The notes below the pieces were generated by a model. That model had not been told where the DNA came from. It ran no database searches and worked only from the letters and a program-made list of their open reading frames with translations. This document shows, piece by piece, positions 26,696-34,571 of a DNA stretch of 64,000 bases (position 1 is its first letter; each line of letters starts with the position of its first letter). Source of the DNA: JBBROS01 sp965199595 (GTDB lineage Bacteria > Pseudomonadota > Alphaproteobacteria > Acetobacterales > Acetobacteraceae); the NCBI GenBank assembly GCA_965199595.1, contig OZ241182.1, forward strand, positions 2,356,001-2,420,000, written 5' to 3'. The position numbers were made by a program, and so were the translations under genes.

Positions 26696-26711
26696 ACGGT
26701 CTCCCGACCGT
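26696..26711 (+). terminator. small hairpin after the M20 gene
   Basis: ACGGTC-TCCC-GACCGT is a perfect 6-bp stem with a 4-nt loop, 23 bp after the M20 stop and 12 bp before the next start. It is short and lacks a T-tract, so it is only a weak candidate. Confidence 0.3.
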
Positions 26712-26723
26712 AATCGCTGCACG

Positions 26724-27962
26724 ATGCGGCCTCGTCTCCTGTCCAGCCTGCTGTTCGCCCTGTGCGCCCTGGTCCAGCTGGGCGGCTGCGCCACGGTGCG
26801 GTTCGACACCCCGGGCGCCAGCGACGAGGCGGCGTATGTCGCCGCCCATCCGCTCTATGCCGAATACTGCGCCCTGTCGCAGATCAAGAAGAAGTCCGGC
26901 TTCGGCGCCGAGATCCGCGGCGAGATCGGCGGTCATGCGGTGTTCTACCTCAACGGCGCCTGCCGGGTGGACCAGGCGGACTATCCGCTGCTGCGCCCTT
27001 GCGCGCCCGGCGAACCCGACGGCGTCGGCCTCAGCATGAACGCGCATTTCCGCAACGCGAAATGGGTCGCCACCCCGGGCCGGGACTTCTTCTTCAACGG
27101 CGGCCTCGCGCCCGGCACCCCGGTGACGCGGGAAACCTATGAAGCCGTGCGGGCCGAGGCGCAGCGCCGGGGCATCTACGACGGCGTGACGTTCAACGAC
27201 TGGGTGTTCGAGGACAAGCCCGCGGGCTGGGCCGACGAGACCTGGCGCTACGAGGTCTCCATCGCCACCGACTACGCCATCGGCCTGGGCCGGGGCCGCT
27301 ACTGCACGCGGGTGCCGGTGGACCGGGTGCAGATGCGCGCCATGATCGACTTTCTGAACGACCAGAACGCGCCCTATCGCACCGGCACCCGCGTGTTCCG
27401 CTGGAGCGTGTTCAACGACAACTGCATCCACCTGGCGCACAACGCCCTGGCCGCCGCCGGGCTGTGGCCGGTGTTCCCCATCGAGCGGTTCCTGCCCATC
27501 GCCGTGTTTGACTTCCCAGTGCCCCGCAACGAGTTCGTCAACCTGGCCCGGCGCCTCAACGACCACTGGCTGGCCGACCCCGGCGCCGTGTATCGGGACG
27601 TGCCCGCGCGCGACGACCTGCTGGCCCACGCCCGGTTGCCCACCATGCCGGGCGGGCTGGTGGAGGCACAGGGGCCGCGCCTGCCGAACCAGGTGTATGA
27701 GACCGAGCTGAAGATGATCTTCATGGACGAGCCCAACCTCGGCTCCTACCAGAAGAACTTCGACCGCATCTTCGCCGACCCGCGCTACCTCGACCTCACC
27801 GCGAACCGCAGCTATTTCGCCGCACTGGCCCGGCAGGCGCAGGCCACCCGCCGCCCGCTGGGCTGGTGGACGGAGCAGCCGCCGTATCGCCGTGACCCCG
27901 CCGGGTTCGCCCTGGTGTATGAGGCCTATTACCGCCTGATCGACCGACTGGCGGCCTCGTGA
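26724..27962 (+). CDS. lipoprotein of unknown function with Cys/His hydrolase-like motif
   Basis: A 412-residue predicted lipoprotein (signal with lipobox LGGC, Cys22). No family could be named with confidence. Two motifs stand out: EIGGHAVFYLNGAC with His71, and FNDNCIHLAHNALAAAG with Cys234. The order His-then-Cys, with N-x-N-C and a G-H-A-V strand, is reminiscent of circularly permuted papain/NlpC-P60-like folds and DUF4105-type periplasmic proteins. Other Cys are at 49 and 80. It is translationally coupled (GTGA) to the glycosyltransferase and begins the acyl-carrier-protein gene block, so it may act on the same envelope lipid or polymer. That function is inference only. Confidence 0.65.
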   Translation: MRPRLLSSLLFALCALVQLGGCATVRFDTPGASDEAAYVAAHPLYAEYCALSQIKKKSGFGAEIRGEIGGHAVFYLNGACRVDQADYPLLRPCAPGEPDGVGLSMNAHFRNAKWVATPGRDFFFNGGLAPGTPVTRETYEAVRAEAQRRGIYDGVTFNDWVFEDKPAGWADETWRYEVSIATDYAIGLGRGRYCTRVPVDRVQMRAMIDFLNDQNAPYRTGTRVFRWSVFNDNCIHLAHNALAAAGLWPVFPIERFLPIAVFDFPVPRNEFVNLARRLNDHWLADPGAVYRDVPARDDLLAHARLPTMPGGLVEAQGPRLPNQVYETELKMIFMDEPNLGSYQKNFDRIFADPRYLDLTANRSYFAALARQAQATRRPLGWWTEQPPYRRDPAGFALVYEAYYRLIDRLAAS

Positions 27963-28690
27963 CCCGGCACCTGGTCCTGATCCCCAGCTACAACCCGGGC
28001 CCGCAGCTGCGCCCCACGGTACAGGATGCCCTGATGCAGTGGCAGCCGGTCTGGGTGGTGTCCGACGGCAGCACCGACAACTCCGATGATGGCGTGGAGC
28101 GCCTGGGGGCCCGGCTGCTGCGGATGCCGCGCAACCGGGGCAAGGGCGCTGCGGTGCAGCACGGCCTCAGGGTGGCTGCGGCGGAAGGTTTCACCCACGC
28201 GCTGGTGATGGACGCGGATGGGCAGCACCCGGCGGAGCGCATCCGCGCCTTCATGGCGGCCTCCGCCGCGCGGCCGAACGCGATGGTGCTGGGTCGCCCG
28301 GTGTTCGGGCCTGACGCCCCGCCGCTCCGCGTGGCCGGCCGCCGCCTGTCGAACCTCGCGACCCGGCTGATCGACCGCGACGCCGGGATCGCGGATTCGC
28401 TGTTCGGGTTCCGCGTCTATCCCATCGCGCCGCTGCTGCAGGCGATGGCGGCGACCCGCTACATGCGCGGCTTCGACTTCGACCCGGAGGCGGCGCTGCG
28501 CCTGGCCCGGCTCGGCATCCCGGTGATCAACCTGGCGGCCCCTGTGCGCTATCTGCGGCGGGACCAGGGGGGCGTGTCCCACTTCCGCTATGCGCGCGAC
28601 AACCTGAAGCTGGCCTGGATGTACACCCGGCTGCTGCTGCGCCGCCGTCCCCGCCGCGCCCGGCCCGGCCCATCCGCCGAACGCCCATGA
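27959..28690 (+). CDS. family 2 glycosyltransferase
   Basis: A 243-residue GT-A fold enzyme. The nucleotide-sugar motif set is LIPSYNPGPQL, VVSDGSTDNSDDG, RNRGKGAAVQHGL and DADGQHPAE (DxD); IADSLFGFRVYP occupies the acceptor side. The GTG start overlaps the lipoprotein stop by 4 bp. A very basic C-terminal tail (RRRPRRARPGPS) could associate with the membrane. Enzymes of this kind occur in aryl-polyene-type clusters next to acyltransferases, often fused. Here the acyltransferase is a separate gene (30840-31802). It is related to polyprenyl-phosphate or lipid glycosyltransferases; the sugar and acceptor are unknown. Confidence 0.85.
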   Translation: MTRHLVLIPSYNPGPQLRPTVQDALMQWQPVWVVSDGSTDNSDDGVERLGARLLRMPRNRGKGAAVQHGLRVAAAEGFTHALVMDADGQHPAERIRAFMAASAARPNAMVLGRPVFGPDAPPLRVAGRRLSNLATRLIDRDAGIADSLFGFRVYPIAPLLQAMAATRYMRGFDFDPEAALRLARLGIPVINLAAPVRYLRRDQGGVSHFRYARDNLKLAWMYTRLLLRRRPRRARPGPSAERP

Positions 28691-28928
28691 TGGTGGCCCG
28701 GGGCCCGGTATGATACTGGAGCCGCCACCGCCAGCGGCGCACACAGCGGAACCGCGACGCCATATACCCGCCCCAATGGCAATGCAGCATGGCTCGCAAG
28801 CGGGGAAGGCACGGCAATGCCGAGCACCGAACCCTCCTCAGCCGGGCCCGATTTGCCGCCGCCATCCGCCTGTCGTGCCCTATGGCAGGCCGGAGCCCCG
28901 GCCGCTATGTTACGCAATAGAGAACGAA

Positions 28929-29237
28929 GTGACAGACGTGCAAACACCCCTCCCCGCTTCGACACAACCGGCCCTGGTTCAAACCGGGCCCCAGGCCTCG
29001 CTCGCGGCCCTCATCGTGTCGTCGCTCCAGCTTGAGGTGGCGGCGGATGAACTTGAACCCGATGCGCCGCTGTTCGGCGAGGGGCTCGGCCTCGACTCCA
29101 TCGACGCGCTGGAACTGGCGCTCGCGATCTCCCGTGCCTATGGGTTCGAGTTGCGGTCGGACGATGAACGCAATCAGCGGATCTTCGCCTCGCTGCGCAG
29201 CCTGTCGGATCACATTGAGGCACACCGGACCCGGTGA
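28929..29237 (+). CDS. acyl carrier protein
   Basis: A 102-residue protein with a clear ACP helix II: LFGEGLGLDSIDALELALAI, with the phosphopantetheine-accepting Ser in DSI. The acidic profile and length fit, apart from an N-terminal tail of about 25 residues. GTG 28929 is the likely start (a second GTG is at 28938); an in-frame ATG at 28710 is rejected because the added stretch is proline-rich and not ACP-like. About 238 bp upstream are gene-free, with TATGTT and TACGCAAT boxes that might form a promoter but no clear -35. The end overlaps the ligase gene. It is a dedicated ACP rather than the fatty-acid acpP. Confidence 0.85.
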   Translation: MTDVQTPLPASTQPALVQTGPQASLAALIVSSLQLEVAADELEPDAPLFGEGLGLDSIDALELALAISRAYGFELRSDDERNQRIFASLRSLSDHIEAHRTR

Positions 29238-30565
29238 TGCCCGGCGGCCCCACAGCAGGCACCGGGATGGCCCCGGGCCACAGGCTGATCGACCGCCCCG
29301 AGGGACAGGTGCTGTTCCACCGCGTGCAGGGCACGGTCGCCGCACCAGAGTTCCTGTTCGACGTGCACGCGCTGGCGGCCGGCCTTCCGGACGGCGGCCA
29401 CCTGGTGAACCTGTGCCGCGACCGCTACGCCTTCACCGTGGGCTTCGCGGCCGGGCTGGTGCGGGGCTGCACCAGCCTGCTGAACGCCGACCCCGCCGCC
29501 CTCGCCACCCTGGCCGCGCGCTATCCCGGCTGCCTGGTGCTCGCGGATACGGACGTGCCCGCCTGTCCCCTGCCCGTGCTCCGGGTGCTGCCAACGGGCG
29601 GCGGCCGCTCCATCCACAACCCCATCATCCCCGCCGGCCACCTCGCCGCCATCGTGTTCACCTCCGGCAGCACCGGGGTGCCGGTGGCGCACGCCAAGCA
29701 CTGGGGCGAGCTGGTGGCGCGCAGCCGGGCCGCCGCCGCGCAGTTCGGCCTGGCGGGCGGCACGGTGATCGGGATGGTGCCGCCGCAGCACATGTATGGG
29801 TTCGAGACCACGGTGCTGCTGCCGCTGCACGCGCCCGTGGGCAGCTGGTGCGGACCGGGCTTCTTCCCCGCGGATATCGCCGCCGCCCTGCTGCCCTGCC
29901 CCGCGCCGCACTACCTGGTCACCACGCCGCTGCAGCTGCGCCTGTTGCTGCAGGCCGGGCCCGACCTGCCATCCGTCACCTGCATCAGCGCCACCGCACC
30001 GCTGGAGACGGCTCTGGCTGCCGCCATCGAGGCGCGCTGGGGTGGTCCGGTGCTGGAGATCTTCGGCGCCACCGAATGCGGCAGCATCGCCAGCCGCCGG
30101 GCCACTGCGGGGCCGGACTGGACGCCCTACCCCGGTGTGGAGCTGCTGATCGAGGAGACTGGTACTACCGTGGTGGCCGAGGGCGCCGCGCCCATCGCCC
30201 TGGCTGACTTGCTCGAGCCGGTGCGAGGCGGCTTCCGCCTGCTCGGCCGCCGCACGGATGTGGTGAAGCTCGGCGGCCGCCGGGCCTCGCTGCCGGGGCT
30301 GAACCGGACGCTGATGGCCCTGCCCGGCGTGCAGGACGGCGCCTTCGTGGTGCCGGAGGATCTGGACCAGCGCAGCTCCGCCCGGCTCGTGGCCGTGGTC
30401 GTGGCCCCGGGGCGCACCGGCTCCGCAATCCTCGCGGATCTGCGCCGCGTGATCGACCCGGTGTTCCTGCCGCGCCGGGTCATCCATGTGGACGCCCTGC
30501 CGCGCAACGCGCTGGGCAAGCTGCCGCGCCAGGCCCTCCTCGACCTGGTTGCGAGCGCCCGCTGA
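29237..30565 (+). CDS. acyl-activating AMP-forming ligase (aryl-polyene cluster type)
   Basis: A 442-residue ANL-superfamily enzyme, shorter than typical acyl-CoA synthetases (about 500-550). The P-loop is FTSGSTGVPVAHAKHW, which keeps TSGSTG but has the diverged tail seen in acyl-ACP ligases of polyene clusters. The adenylate region is EIFGATECGSIASR, the hinge LLGRRTDVVKLGGRRASL, and the C-terminal catalytic Lys lies in RNALGKLPR. It would load a carboxylic acid onto the neighbouring ACP. The ATG overlaps the ACP stop (TGATG); a GTG three bases earlier is an alternative. The substrate cannot be read from the sequence. Confidence 0.82.
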   Translation: MPGGPTAGTGMAPGHRLIDRPEGQVLFHRVQGTVAAPEFLFDVHALAAGLPDGGHLVNLCRDRYAFTVGFAAGLVRGCTSLLNADPAALATLAARYPGCLVLADTDVPACPLPVLRVLPTGGGRSIHNPIIPAGHLAAIVFTSGSTGVPVAHAKHWGELVARSRAAAAQFGLAGGTVIGMVPPQHMYGFETTVLLPLHAPVGSWCGPGFFPADIAAALLPCPAPHYLVTTPLQLRLLLQAGPDLPSVTCISATAPLETALAAAIEARWGGPVLEIFGATECGSIASRRATAGPDWTPYPGVELLIEETGTTVVAEGAAPIALADLLEPVRGGFRLLGRRTDVVKLGGRRASLPGLNRTLMALPGVQDGAFVVPEDLDQRSSARLVAVVVAPGRTGSAILADLRRVIDPVFLPRRVIHVDALPRNALGKLPRQALLDLVASAR

Positions 30566-30843
30566 TGCGGCCGATCGGCAGCTTCACCATCGTGGCCGAC
30601 CACCCGGCGCTGCCCGGTCACTTTCCCGGCCGCCCCATCGTGCCCGGCGTGGTGCTGCTGGACCACGCGGCGGCGCTGATCCTCGCGGCGGAACCGGGGC
30701 GGGTCCTGTCGGGCTTTCCCGCCGTGCGCTTCAGCCGCCCGGTGCGCCCCGGCGATGTGGTGACGGTCGAGTATGCCGCCGGGCACTTCACCTGCCGCGT
30801 CGGTGCCGAGGGCGTCGCGCGCGGCACCATCCGCCTCGCATGA
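30565..30843 (+). CDS. small FabZ-like 3-hydroxyacyl-ACP dehydratase
   Basis: A 92-residue hot-dog protein. The FabA/FabZ active-site motif is HFPGRPIVPGVVLLD, with catalytic His at about residue 19. It is much shorter than housekeeping FabZ (about 150) and resembles the single-domain dehydratases of aryl-polyene-type loci. The start overlaps the ligase stop (TGATG) and the end overlaps the acyltransferase start. The usual acidic partner in the central helix is not clear, so catalytic competence is uncertain; it may instead bind acyl-ACP. Confidence 0.8.
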   Translation: MRPIGSFTIVADHPALPGHFPGRPIVPGVVLLDHAAALILAAEPGRVLSGFPAVRFSRPVRPGDVVTVEYAAGHFTCRVGAEGVARGTIRLA

Positions 30844-31802
30844 GCTGGTCCCGCCAGCAGGAGCGCGGCAACCCGGCCATCACCCGCGCCGCGCTGTGGA
30901 TGGTGCTGCGGGGCGGCCCGGTGGTGGCGCCGGTGCTGGCCGCCACCGCCACCCTATGGTTCCTGCTGACCTCCGGCTGTGCCCGCGGCGCGTCGCGCGA
31001 CTACCTGCGCCGGGTTCTCGGCCGGCCGGTGCGGCTGCGCGACATCGCCCGGCACTTCCACAGCTTCGCCCACACCGTGCTCGATCGCGTCCTGCTCCTG
31101 GGCGGCCGCAGCACGGCGTTCGAGATCAGCACGGAGGGGCTGGACCAGGTGCTGGCGGTGTTGGCAGGTGGCCGCGGCTGCATCCTGCTCGGCGCTCATC
31201 TCGGCAGCTTCGAGGTACTGCGCAGCCTCGCGGCACGGGCGCCGGTGCCGGTCTGGGCGCTGATGTACCGGCGCAACGCCGGGCCGCTCACACCGCTGCT
31301 GGACCGCCTGGCGCCCGGCCTGCACGACCGGGTGCTGGAGATCGGCGATACCGCCAGCATGATCCGCGCCCGCGAATGCGTGGAGCGCGGCGAGATCGTC
31401 GGCATCCTGGCGGACCGCTCGCCGCCGGGGCATCGTACCGTGACGGTGCCGTTCCTGGGCAGTGGCGCGGCGTTCCCCTCCGGCCCCTTTGTGCTGGCCA
31501 GCACCTTGGCGGCGCCTGTGGTGCTGTTCCATGCCGTCCGCACCGGCCCGCGCCGCTATGCCGTGCGGTTCGAGCCGTTCACCGATCGCGTGGTGCTGCG
31601 CCGCAGCGACCGCGCCGGCGACCTGCGGGCCGTGGTCGCGCGCTATGCCGCGGCGGTGGAGCGCGGGTGCCGGGCGCATCCGTTCCAGTGGTTCAACTTC
31701 TTCCCATTCTGGGAGCATGTCGATGCCGAAGCACCCGTCACCGCGCCTGGCGAGCCTGCTCAAGGCCGTGCTGCTGCTCTGGCCGCACCCGGCGGCGGCT
31801 GA
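30840..31802 (+). CDS. LpxL/HtrB-like lipid acyltransferase
   Basis: A 320-residue inner-membrane acyltransferase of the lysophospholipid/Kdo2-lipid A acyltransferase family. A hydrophobic N-terminal anchor is followed by CARGASRDYLRRVLGRP. The catalytic HX4E-type motif is GAHLGSFEVLRS, then GILADRSPPGHRTVTVPFLG and a C-terminal PFQWFNFFPFWE as in the family. In polyene-type clusters such enzymes attach the acyl chain to a membrane glycolipid. ATG 30840 overlaps the dehydratase stop (ATGA). The 3' 80 bp overlap the LolA-like gene in another frame. Confidence 0.85.
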   Translation: MSWSRQQERGNPAITRAALWMVLRGGPVVAPVLAATATLWFLLTSGCARGASRDYLRRVLGRPVRLRDIARHFHSFAHTVLDRVLLLGGRSTAFEISTEGLDQVLAVLAGGRGCILLGAHLGSFEVLRSLAARAPVPVWALMYRRNAGPLTPLLDRLAPGLHDRVLEIGDTASMIRARECVERGEIVGILADRSPPGHRTVTVPFLGSGAAFPSGPFVLASTLAAPVVLFHAVRTGPRRYAVRFEPFTDRVVLRRSDRAGDLRAVVARYAAAVERGCRAHPFQWFNFFPFWEHVDAEAPVTAPGEPAQGRAAALAAPGGG

Positions 31803-32304
31803 GCCCCCCGGTCTCGATACCCTGATGGCCCGGCTCGCCGCAGTGCCGGAGCGCCGCGCCACCTTCCGCGAGACCCGGCACTTCGGCGCGCTGGACGGCG
31901 CCCTGGAGAGCACCGGCCACCTGCTGTATCGCCGTGGCTATGTCGAGAAGGCGACCGACTGGCCTATCCCGGAGCGCCTGGAGATGGATGGCGACCGCCT
32001 GGTGATCACCGCCGGCAACGACCCGCCGCGCGTGATCGACGTGGGTATGGCGCCGGAGTTGCGGGTGCTGATGGACGCCGTGCGCGGCCCGCTGGTGGGC
32101 GATGTGGCGGCGCTGCGCCGGGCCTTCACCGCCACCACGGGCGGCACGATGGCGGCCTGGACGCTGGACCTGGTGCCGCGTGAGCCCGGCGGTGCCAAGC
32201 TGCTGCGCGGCGTGCGGCTCTCGGGCCATGAGGACCAGGTGGACCGCCTGGCGATCACCCAGGCGAATGGCGACGAACAGGTCATGGTGATCACGCCCCG
32301 CTGA
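31723..32304 (+). CDS. LolA-like outer-membrane lipoprotein carrier protein
   Basis: A 193-residue periplasmic protein with a signal peptide (SLLKAVLLLWPHPAAA) and a LolA/DUF-type beta-barrel half (ATFRETRHFGALDGALESTGHLLYRRGYVEKATDWPIPERLEMDGDRLVI). LolA-like proteins are regular members of aryl-polyene-type clusters, where they probably carry a lipid to the outer membrane. ATG 31723 has GGGAG 7 bp upstream; ATG 31717 is two codons earlier. It overlaps the acyltransferase gene by 80 bp in another frame and converges with recQ, overlapping it by 14 bp. Confidence 0.78.
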   Translation: MPKHPSPRLASLLKAVLLLWPHPAAAEPPGLDTLMARLAAVPERRATFRETRHFGALDGALESTGHLLYRRGYVEKATDWPIPERLEMDGDRLVITAGNDPPRVIDVGMAPELRVLMDAVRGPLVGDVAALRRAFTATTGGTMAAWTLDLVPREPGGAKLLRGVRLSGHEDQVDRLAITQANGDEQVMVITPR

Positions 32305-34096
32305 GGATTTCCAGCACCGCATCGCCATACCGCTCCAGCTTCGAGGTGCCGACGCCGCGCAGCTCGGCCAGCTGTACCAGGCTGATTGGCTGGCTGGCGG
32401 CGATTTCGCGCAGCACGCTGTCGTGGAAGATCACGTAGGGCGGCACCCCCTGCTGCTTCGCCTCCGCCGTGCGCCACTGGCGCAGCGCCTCGAAGGTCGG
32501 GTCGTCGGCGCCCACGCTCGGGCCCTCCGGCACGCGGTCGCGCGGGCGGCGGGTGGAGCGCGGCGCCCGCTCCGGCTCGTCCCGCAGCATCACGGTCTCC
32601 TGGGCGCGCAGGATGGGCCGGGCCAGCTCCTGCACCATGACCAGGCTGGCGAACTCGCCGCTCTCGGTGCGCAGCGCGCCCCGGGCGATCAACTGGCGGA
32701 TCACGCTGCGCCAGAAGCCCTGGGTCTTGTCGGCCCCCACGCCATAGGTCGGAAGCTGGTCGTGGCCATGCTTGCTGACCATCGGCGTCACCTGCCCACG
32801 CAGCACGCTGATGATGTGGGTGGCGCCGAACAGCTGCCCGGTGCGGTAGATGGCGGAGAGCACCTTCTGCGCCGGCACCGTGCCGTCGAACAGCGCCACC
32901 GGGTTGCGGCAGTTGTCGCAATGGCCGCACTCCCGGCCCAGATCCTCGCCGAAGCAGGCCAGCAGGGCGCGGGTGCGGCAGCCCGTGGTTTCCGTCAGCT
33001 GGATCATCGCCTCCAGCCGGTCCCGCATCACGCGCTTCTGGGCCTCGGGCGCGGCGCTCTGCGCCAGCCAGTGCCGGGCGCGGGCGATGTCCTCGCCGCC
33101 ATACAGCAGCAGCGTGTCGGCCCGCTCCCCATCCCGCCCGGCACGGCCGATCTGCTGGTAGAACGCCTCGGGGCTGTCCGGCATGTCCAGATGTGCCACG
33201 AACCGCACGTCGGGCCGGTCGATGCCCATGCCGAAGGCGATGGTCGCCACCATCACCACCGGCTCCCCGCCGCGGAACCGGGTCAGCGCCACGCGCTTCT
33301 CCATCGGCGACAGCCCGGCATGGAAGGCGGTGGCCAGCACGCCCTTGTCGCGCAGGCGCTGGGCGATGCGCTCGGTCTTGTTGCGGCTGCCGCAGTACAC
33401 GATGCCGGCCTGGTTCTTGTGCCCGGCCAGCAGGTCCAGCAGCTCCGCCGTCTCGCCCTCCTTCGCCTTCGCCGCGATGTGCAGGTTGAGGCGGTGGAAG
33501 CTGGCGGTGAACACCTCGGCATCCGGGATATCCAACGCCGCGATGATGTCGGTGCGGGTGCGCGGGTCCGCCGTGGCGGTCAGCGCGATGCGCGGCACGC
33601 CGGGGAAACGCTCCGCCAGCTGCGCCAGACCGCGATACTCCGGGCGGAACTCGTGCCCCCAGGCGCTGACGCAATGCGCCTCGTCGATGGCGATCAGCGA
33701 GATCTGCCGGCGCTGCAGCCGCTCCAGCGTGCCCTGCATCAGCAGCCGTTCCGGCGAGACGTACACCAGGTCGAGCGTGCCGTCCTCCAGCGCGCGGGCG
33801 GTCTCGCGCATCTCCTCCGGCTCGATCTCCGAATGCAGCGCCCCGGCCGAGACGCCGAGCTGGCGCAGGGCCGCGACCTGGTCGTCCATGAGGGCGATCA
33901 GCGGCGAGACGATGATGGCGGTGCCGGGCAGGCAGAGCGCGGGCACCTGGTAGCACAGGCTCTTGCCGCCGCCGGTGGGCATCAGCACGAGCGCGTCGCC
34001 GCCCGAGAGCACCCGGTCGATCGCCGCCTCCTGCAATCCCCGGAACTCCGGGTACCCGAAGACGCGCCGCAGGATCTCCCGCGGCGCGTGGATCAA
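32291..34096 (-). CDS. recQ: ATP-dependent DNA helicase RecQ
   Basis: A 601-residue superfamily 2 helicase. Walker A MPTGGGKS has Lys45; DEAH is in IDEAHCVSAWGHEFRPEY. Other elements are RecQ motif SPLIALMDDQV, IVYCGSRNKTERIAQRL, HLDMPDSPEAFYQQIGRAGRDG (motif VI), the zinc-binding cysteines ACFGEDLGRECGHCDNC, a winged helix, and a C-terminal HRDC domain (FEALRQWRTAEAKQQGVPPYVIFHD). Length is normal. It acts in recombination and replication-fork repair. Confidence 0.95.
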   Translation of the reverse strand: MIHAPREILRRVFGYPEFRGLQEAAIDRVLSGGDALVLMPTGGGKSLCYQVPALCLPGTAIIVSPLIALMDDQVAALRQLGVSAGALHSEIEPEEMRETARALEDGTLDLVYVSPERLLMQGTLERLQRRQISLIAIDEAHCVSAWGHEFRPEYRGLAQLAERFPGVPRIALTATADPRTRTDIIAALDIPDAEVFTASFHRLNLHIAAKAKEGETAELLDLLAGHKNQAGIVYCGSRNKTERIAQRLRDKGVLATAFHAGLSPMEKRVALTRFRGGEPVVMVATIAFGMGIDRPDVRFVAHLDMPDSPEAFYQQIGRAGRDGERADTLLLYGGEDIARARHWLAQSAAPEAQKRVMRDRLEAMIQLTETTGCRTRALLACFGEDLGRECGHCDNCRNPVALFDGTVPAQKVLSAIYRTGQLFGATHIISVLRGQVTPMVSKHGHDQLPTYGVGADKTQGFWRSVIRQLIARGALRTESGEFASLVMVQELARPILRAQETVMLRDEPERAPRSTRRPRDRVPEGPSVGADDPTFEALRQWRTAEAKQQGVPPYVIFHDSVLREIAASQPISLVQLAELRGVGTSKLERYGDAVLEILSGA

Positions 34097-34106
34097 CGGT
34101 GGCAGA

Positions 34107-34520
34107 TCAGCGGCCGAGCTGCAGCTCCACGCGGCGACTCTCGATCCCCGGATCGGTGTCGGTGGGGCCGCGCGGCCGCTGCGTGATGCGGTTCGGCGTG
34201 ATGCCGCCCGCCACCAGTTCGTCCGCGACTACCTTGGCGCGCAGGGCGGAGAGCATGCGGTTGGCTTCCGGCGAGCCGGCGCTGTCGGCATAGCCCAGCA
34301 CCAGCACCGGACGCAGCGGCGCCGTCTTGGCATCGGCGACGAACTCGCGGATCACGCCCTGCGCCGGGGCATCGAGGCTGGCGGAAAACGCGTTGAAGAA
34401 CACGACCGACTTGGGGGGCGTGTCCACGACCTGACGGGCGCAACCGGCGGTGACGGCGGCGAGCAGCAACGTGCCGACAACCACGCTGCGCCGAACGAGG
34501 CGATAATCCGAACGGGGCAC
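34107..34520 (-). CDS. OmpA-like peptidoglycan-associated lipoprotein
   Basis: A 137-residue protein with a lipoprotein signal (RSVVVGTLLLAAVTAGC) and an OmpA C-terminal-type domain (VVFFNAFSASLDAPAQGVIREFV, VLVLGYADSAGSPEANRMLSALRAKVV, and terminal SRRVELQLG). It is expected to be anchored in the outer membrane and bind peptidoglycan. GTG 34520 is preferred because AGGAG precedes it by 8 bp; an ATG at 34550 would add ten residues. It lies between cydC and recQ, 10 bp before recQ, with no visible functional link. Confidence 0.75.
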   Translation of the reverse strand: MPRSDYRLVRRSVVVGTLLLAAVTAGCARQVVDTPPKSVVFFNAFSASLDAPAQGVIREFVADAKTAPLRPVLVLGYADSAGSPEANRMLSALRAKVVADELVAGGITPNRITQRPRGPTDTDPGIESRRVELQLGR

Positions 34521-34571
34521 TTCGAAGACTCCTATGATTTGGCCGGACACTCGATTGTCAGCGCCCCGCCG

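Noticed and set aside
25104..27629. Long upstream continuation of the flavin monooxygenase frame (total 1288 codons)
   Set aside because: The family start is at 25103 and the upstream part is antisense to the M20 and lipoprotein genes.
28817..29035. 72-codon frame before and overlapping the ACP gene
   Set aside because: Pro/Arg-rich, overlaps the ACP in another frame, and no ribosome-binding site was seen.
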